From a virus: a stretch of 64,000 nucleotides of DNA. Location of the stretch: positions 48,863-112,862 of the IMG/VR virus record IMGVR_UViG_3300033149_004566; one strand, given 5' to 3'. The notes below the pieces were generated by a model that was not told the origin of the DNA, made no database searches, and saw only the letters and a program-made list of their open reading frames with translations. Positions 60,668 to 64,000 of the stretch are shown here, one piece after another. The position numbers and the translations under genes were made by a program. The first letter of the stretch is position 1; every line of letters begins with the position of its first letter.

Positions 60668-60905
60668 TCATCCTCTTGGCTTCATCGTACAACCATTCGT
60701 GTTGTTCAAATTTCACGAGATCCCCGAAAAATTGGGTGAGAAAATAGGCCGCAAACTTTACATACGTTGATTGAGACGTTTTATTGTCTTCTCCACAGTA
60801 TTTTACCATAGCGTATGTAAAATTTGCCAGGTTATTAAAACAAGAAAACGATAGATGTTTTCCGTAATGCATGTTTGATCTGCACAACAATTCATAATCT
60901 TTCAT
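60654..60905 (-). CDS. Hypothetical small protein
   Basis: 83 residues, aromatic and Cys-containing (LSFSCFNNLANFTYAMVKYCG). Helical. Not recognised. Overlaps both neighbours by 14 bases. Confidence 0.55.
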   Translation of the reverse strand: MKDYELLCRSNMHYGKHLSFSCFNNLANFTYAMVKYCGEDNKTSQSTYVKFAAYFLTQFFGDLVKFEQHEWLYDEAKRMIENG

Positions 60906-61362
60906 TTTTCAAACGCTCCATAATTTTTTTCACGTGATGGCTTGCAACGGATACTTTTATTTTGCATTCGTCTGCAAGCTCTCCAAGCTCTACAGAGCTC
61001 CCTTTTTTTACGAGATATTTTTTTATTTTATCGTCTATCATTTGATCTCTCGCCTTATTGCATGCTCTCAAGTCTATTTCATCGCATACCACGTCGCACC
61101 AAGCCGAAGATTCCCAACACTCGGTGTTAGACAAATTGTATATGATTTCATATAAAGAAGTCATGAAGTTGATTTTCCTTAGCTTCCTACATTTTTCGGA
61201 AGCTTTATCAAAAAATTGACGCTCTTTCTCCAACTTTTCCTCAAAATTTTCGATCTTGTCCAACTGTTCCGGCGTTAAATCTAATAACAGCGAAACTTTA
61301 ACAAAATCGGATAACTCGCTTAAATATATTTTTAATTTATCTTTCACGACATAACAATTCAT
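60892..61362 (-). CDS. Winged-helix-like protein
   Basis: 156 residues from ATG 61362 (ATGA overlap with the upstream gene); earlier in-frame Met at 61392 and 61374 are alternatives. The C-terminal 50 residues read as a winged helix: IKKYLVKKGSSVELGELADECKIKVSVASHHVKKIMERLK. The middle has several Cys (ECWESSAWCDVVCDEIDLRAC). Probably a regulator, given its position early in the second unit. Confidence 0.6.
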   Translation of the reverse strand: MNCYVVKDKLKIYLSELSDFVKVSLLLDLTPEQLDKIENFEEKLEKERQFFDKASEKCRKLRKINFMTSLYEIIYNLSNTECWESSAWCDVVCDEIDLRACNKARDQMIDDKIKKYLVKKGSSVELGELADECKIKVSVASHHVKKIMERLKNERL

Positions 61363-61580
61363 TTCAACAACCATGTAAACAGCTCCGTACACAGCGTTAA
61401 TGCTGCTGTCATCTCTTTTCTGGACAGTCCGCTGATGATGGTTCTCATCATCTTTTCATCACTGCAGTATAAATCTATGGCGTAGTAACCGTACCTTCTG
61501 GCGACTACCACATTACATTCTGGCATGGCATCGTTAATGACGGATACCATGTAATCCACTTCTTCGTTACTGATTTTCAT
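61359..61580 (-). CDS. Hypothetical small protein
   Basis: 73 residues from ATG 61580. The frame stays open to 61664, but that part overlaps a structured hairpin, so the later ATG is preferred. Sequence KISNEEVDYMVSVINDAM...RYGYYAIDLYCSDEKMMRTIISGLSRKEM is a small alpha/beta protein of unknown type. First gene of the second unit. Confidence 0.55.
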   Translation of the reverse strand: MKISNEEVDYMVSVINDAMPECNVVVARRYGYYAIDLYCSDEKMMRTIISGLSRKEMTAALTLCTELFTWLLK

Positions 61581-61642
61581 GAAAAATTCCACAAAAAAAA
61601 ATTTGAATTTTTTTGATATAACGGCGTTATGACGCATCAACG

Positions 61643-61681
61643 AAACGCAACCCGAAAATTGCACTAATTCGGGCCGCGTTT
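61643..61681 (-). promoter_or_regulatory. Long leader hairpin upstream of the second unit
   Basis: On the minus strand AAACGCGGCCCGAA pairs with TTCGGGTTGCGTTT over 14 positions, two of them G-U. The pairing is complete only in RNA of the minus strand. Just downstream lie the inverted repeat ATAACG-C-CGTTAT and a TATA-like GTTATATC about 40 bases before the first gene. Likely leader or operator structure. Confidence 0.55.
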
Positions 61682-61726
61682 CAAAATAAAAAAAAATGAT
61701 TTTTTGCGGTTCAAAAAACTCACCGC

Positions 61727-61771
61727 AAAAAAAAACCTCCAGTGGACAGACTTGCGTCCATCCACTGGAGG
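61727..61771 (-). terminator. Strong terminator of the first minus-strand unit
   Basis: CCTCCAGTGGA (61736-61746) and TCCACTGGAGG (61761-61771) are a perfect 11-bp inverted repeat with a 14-base loop. On the minus strand it is followed by nine T (61727-61735). A second hairpin (GCGGT/ACCGC, 61706-61726) follows. Confidence 0.85.
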
Positions 61772-61950
61772 GCGTTTGTTGTACATGTTTAAGACCAATA
61801 CTATATACTTGAGGGAGAGACGCCTAAGCATCTCTATCATTACTCGTGCCGGGCCTCCTATAAGTCTTAGGCCATATAGGACGCAGATCAGGCTTGGCAG
61901 CCCCAGGTCACGGGCCATTGCCCAGCACGAAACCCTCAATAATATGGTGT
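61772..61950 (-). ncRNA. Candidate structured noncoding RNA ahead of the terminator
   Basis: About 180 bases, clearly richer in G+C than the flanks. Local hairpins on the minus strand include GGGC/GCCC around AATG, GGCT/AGCC around GCCA, CCTATA/TATAGG and GAGATGC/GCGTCTC around TTAG with a G-U pair. It ends at the strong terminator. A minus-strand frame covers it but its codon use is unlike neighbouring genes and it runs through the terminator. It could be the 3' tail of the first unit or an independent small RNA. Confidence 0.4.
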
Positions 61951-61957
61951 ATGAACT

Positions 61958-62284
61958 TTACATCTTTTTGGACACGAGATATGATTTATTTTCCTCGTAC
62001 TTGTCGTCCGGCCTCTCAAGACCGATCCCGAAAGCGTCGAAAATCTTTTTTATCTCGGGATCGACGTCATATTCGTTGCCGGAATGATAAAAGTACATGA
62101 AAGACTCCTCAAATCCTCTCATGTCCACTATTATTTCTGCAGCCTCTTTCCACGTGTATTGCACGGCTTCGGAGCCGTACAAGAGGCGATTGCAAAGCGC
62201 ATCATATAACTTGCGCGCAAATTCGTCATCCGTTATCCTTTCACGAGCTCTTCTCAGAGCTTCGGAAATTTTTTTTTCGATCAT
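61958..62284 (-). CDS. Hypothetical helical protein
   Basis: 108 residues: IEKKISEALRRARERITDDEFARKLYDAL then YTWKEAAEIIVDMRGFEESFMYFYHSG. Acidic C-terminus. No family recognised. ATGA overlap with the gene upstream; last gene before the candidate ncRNA and terminator. Confidence 0.6.
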   Translation of the reverse strand: MIEKKISEALRRARERITDDEFARKLYDALCNRLLYGSEAVQYTWKEAAEIIVDMRGFEESFMYFYHSGNEYDVDPEIKKIFDAFGIGLERPDDKYEENKSYLVSKKM

Positions 62285-62793
62285 GAAATTTCATCTCTTT
62301 CTATTTTTATTATTTCCGAGTTCAGCTCGTGAACAAAATATTTGTCGTCATTCATTTTTAAAAAATCAAAATCTCCAGACAGTTCCCATGCCATGTCCTC
62401 ATTTTCTGCCCATATTTCTCCAATTTTCATGTATTCTTCTATGAATTTTATGAATACCTTGTATCTCCGATGGCCTACAATCTTTTTATACATTACATGA
62501 AAGAATTTTTTTAACATTGATAAAAACTCAATTTCTTTACGATGTATATCATAAAATATACATCTTGTGGTCTTTTCAAATATTTTAAAAATTTTTTCAA
62601 TAATGGATAAAATTCTATTTTGTTCTTTCCATATCGCCATGTGGCTATCGTTTATATTTAATTTGTCTAAAAGATTTACAGTATTTTCATTTAGACATTT
62701 TATGGGACATTTTCTTGTAAGGAATTTTTTACCTTCCTCTTCTCCATGGAGTTTTATAAAAAACTCCCTGTAATTAAATTTTATTTTTTTCAT
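62281..62793 (-). CDS. Hypothetical protein following RNA ligase
   Basis: 170 residues from ATG 62793, which overlaps the ligase stop (ATGA) and follows GGGGATGG; the open frame upstream is inside the ligase gene. Basic, helical, with KCPIKCLNEN as the only Cys pair. No family recognised. Tight coupling suggests it works with the RNA ligase. Confidence 0.6.
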   Translation of the reverse strand: MKKIKFNYREFFIKLHGEEEGKKFLTRKCPIKCLNENTVNLLDKLNINDSHMAIWKEQNRILSIIEKIFKIFEKTTRCIFYDIHRKEIEFLSMLKKFFHVMYKKIVGHRRYKVFIKFIEEYMKIGEIWAENEDMAWELSGDFDFLKMNDDKYFVHELNSEIIKIERDEIS

Positions 62794-63869
62794 AATTTTC
62801 CATCCCCTATCATTTTTAGAATTTCGACAAAAAGTTTTCTTTCGTCGCACAAGTAATACAATTTGAGCAGTCTCTTGTACGTCTTGTCTATTGCAAGCGC
62901 ATCTAATCTCACGAAGTATTCCTTGCGGCTCTTCCTGTCGCAAAGATAGTCCAAGTACATTTTTTCCAATTTTCTTTCAACATTGTAGTATACCGATCTA
63001 ACATAGTCCGATATTTCATAAGCTGTCTCGTGAAAGACGTCCGGAACGCCTTTGATAATTGCGTTATCTTTTAACATGTTGTCCACGACTATTTTTTTAA
63101 GGCCGTGTTCCGTGCCGCATGACTTCTTGACCTTGAACATTTTAAAGTATTCGGGTCTCTTTACCTTCATCATATTCACACGGCCGTTAACTTTTGAATA
63201 TACGACCCATCCTTCTCGATCGCATCCAATCTCGTGCTTTTTTATGATGATATCGCTCATCGTCAAATCATCGTATATCTCACACGTTTTCAAGTCGAGA
63301 TTTTCCGCAACTTTTTTCATCTCATTCGGCATGAGAAGGCTCCAATCCTCTTTTGATCTCAGGCCAATTAATCTCAGTTCGGTTTTTTCATATTTCGTCA
63401 CTAGAAAATTGAGAAAGTCCGGCGATATGAGCTCAAACATGAACGTGTATTTTTCCGTGGGAAGATCGTCGAAGGTTGCAACTTGCTCCGCCATCTCTGT
63501 AAATCTATTGGAGAAAGATCCTCTCGTCGAAAATTTCAATTTTCCTTCGTGCTTGTATGGTATAATGAGAACTCCATCCAATTTTTCCGTGACTTGCGTG
63601 TCCTGTGTTAGAAACAATGGATCAATGCTTCTCGGCTCTTCAAAGTCATTGTAAAATTTATCAAACGGATATTCAATTATTTTTTTGTCGGAATTTCTCA
63701 AGATTATGCCCCTACACATTTTTATGTACCTATTGCTGCTCATGACGTTGCTAATCGATTTTCTACAATTTATCTTGAAAAGCGTTCTATTATAATTGAA
63801 CACGTATTTTACGACGTTGTCAAACTCAAAAACGAGATCGACAAGCCTTTTTCCGAGATCTATTACCAT
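62790..63869 (-). CDS. RNA ligase, T4 Rnl1-like
   Basis: 359 residues. Nucleotidyltransferase motifs in order: upstream RGIILRN and FPF-like segment (EYPFDKFYNDFEE), motif I TEKLDGVL (Lys96 nucleophile), FSTRGSF (114-120), motif III YTFMFELISP (141-150), motif IV DREGWVVY (217-224) and motif V MMKVKRPEYF (233-242). Rnl1-type enzymes join 5'-phosphate and 3'-OH RNA ends, typically to repair tRNAs cut by host defence. The last third is helical and specific. Its start overlaps the preceding stop. Confidence 0.88.
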   Translation of the reverse strand: MVIDLGKRLVDLVFEFDNVVKYVFNYNRTLFKINCRKSISNVMSSNRYIKMCRGIILRNSDKKIIEYPFDKFYNDFEEPRSIDPLFLTQDTQVTEKLDGVLIIPYKHEGKLKFSTRGSFSNRFTEMAEQVATFDDLPTEKYTFMFELISPDFLNFLVTKYEKTELRLIGLRSKEDWSLLMPNEMKKVAENLDLKTCEIYDDLTMSDIIIKKHEIGCDREGWVVYSKVNGRVNMMKVKRPEYFKMFKVKKSCGTEHGLKKIVVDNMLKDNAIIKGVPDVFHETAYEISDYVRSVYYNVERKLEKMYLDYLCDRKSRKEYFVRLDALAIDKTYKRLLKLYYLCDERKLFVEILKMIGDGKL

Positions 63870-64000
63870 AATAATTCCGCCGCTTCCCTGTACTTGTTCA
63901 CGTCGCCGTGAACGAATTTCAGTTTAAACTTGTTTTTTTCAAGATCTTTTATGGTCTCCTTCATGTCGTCTTCTGGAGTCCAATAGCACTCGTATCCGTA
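63863..64000 (-). CDS. C-terminal end of an unrecognised protein, cut by window edge
   Basis: 45 residues visible, open to the right edge, ending TAA at 63863-63865, which overlaps the ligase start. Sequence includes CYWTPEDDMKETIKDLEKNKFKLKFVHGD. No family recognised from this fragment; Rnl1-type ligases often follow Pnkp-like end-processing genes, so the upstream gene should be checked. Confidence 0.5.
   Translation of the reverse strand, partial: YGYECYWTPEDDMKETIKDLEKNKFKLKFVHGDVNKYREAAELLW

Noticed and set aside
61664-61939. Minus-strand frame of 91 codons (LGLPSLICVLYGLRLIGG...)
   Set aside because: It crosses the 11-bp terminator and T-run and ends in poly-Phe/Lys; structured RNA explains the region better.
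61704-62087. Plus-strand frame of 127 codons
   Set aside because: It is antisense to the structured region and to the gene at 61958-62284, with no ribosome binding site.
1-64000. Integrase, transposase, insertion sequence or attachment site
   Set aside because: No recombinase motifs, terminal inverted repeats or target duplications were seen; nothing indicates integration within this window.
1-64000. tRNA or rRNA genes
   Set aside because: No cloverleaf or rRNA-like segment was found by eye in any gap.

Overview
The window is part of the genome of a tailed virus with a contractile tail, and the host is most likely an archaeon. The morphogenesis genes are classic head-tail virus genes: large terminase, portal, MuF-type minor head protein, prohead protease/scaffold, HK97-fold capsid, tail sheath and tube, and baseplate gp25- and J-like proteins. 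Two of them carry domains of archaeal transcription machinery. The protein at 3111-3884 ends in a TFIIS/TFS zinc ribbon with the RSADEP acidic hairpin. The protein at 6405-8663 ends in a TFB/TFIIB cyclin repeat followed by a helix-turn-helix. Base composition looks AT-rich by eye, genes overlap through ATGA, TTGA or GTGA junctions, and ribosome binding sites are of the GGAGG/GGTGA type. I cannot name the host lineage.

Left block, plus strand, 1-36,880. From 1 to 10.8 kb lie DNA packaging and head genes, including a LigD-type 3'-phosphoesterase fused to a TFS ribbon, a MuF protein fused to a LigD-type polymerase (AEP) domain and a TFB cyclin repeat, and a Pol-beta-type nucleotidyltransferase. 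From 10.8 to 13.5 kb come a promoter, protease/scaffold, decoration protein, major capsid protein and a terminator. Three GT-B glycosyltransferases follow at 13.5-17.4 kb. From 17.4 to 34.5 kb are neck, sheath, tube, tail chaperones (possible programmed frameshift), a short tape-measure candidate, baseplate and receptor-binding fibres, including a tandem pair with tail-collar domains. The block ends with two membrane proteins and a ParA-like ATPase, then a GC-rich, hairpin-bearing convergent intergenic region.

Right block, minus strand, 64,000 down to 37,048. It reads as three transcription units, each closed by a hairpin plus T-run. The first (64.0-61.96 kb) carries a T4 Rnl1-like RNA ligase. 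A 370-base structured noncoding region follows. The second (61.6-60.2 kb) has small unknown genes. The third, about 23 kb long, starts with seven tandem paralogues carrying a CNMRAK-like zinc motif (60.2-57.1 kb) and a run of small unknown genes.

The third unit then contains two ubiquitin-like conjugation clusters. Cluster A (54.3-50.4 kb) has a possible E2, a beta-grasp protein, a JAMM protease, an E1-like protein and a degenerate E1-like partner. A MoxR AAA+ ATPase with a VWA partner and two unknown genes come next. Cluster B (46.9-43.3 kb) has two ubiquitin-like proteins without diglycine, an E2-like protein, a JAMM protease and an E1. The unit ends in a tandem array of 15 small paralogues built around a C-x2-C-x2-C-x2-C knuckle (42.9-37.75 kb).

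The two most striking observations are these. First, both LigD-type end-processing domains sit in the head-assembly block, each fused to an archaeal transcription-factor domain. Second, two ubiquitin-like systems lie in one transcription unit with two expanded cysteine-motif families. All calls come from reading motifs by eye; no database or structure search was run.
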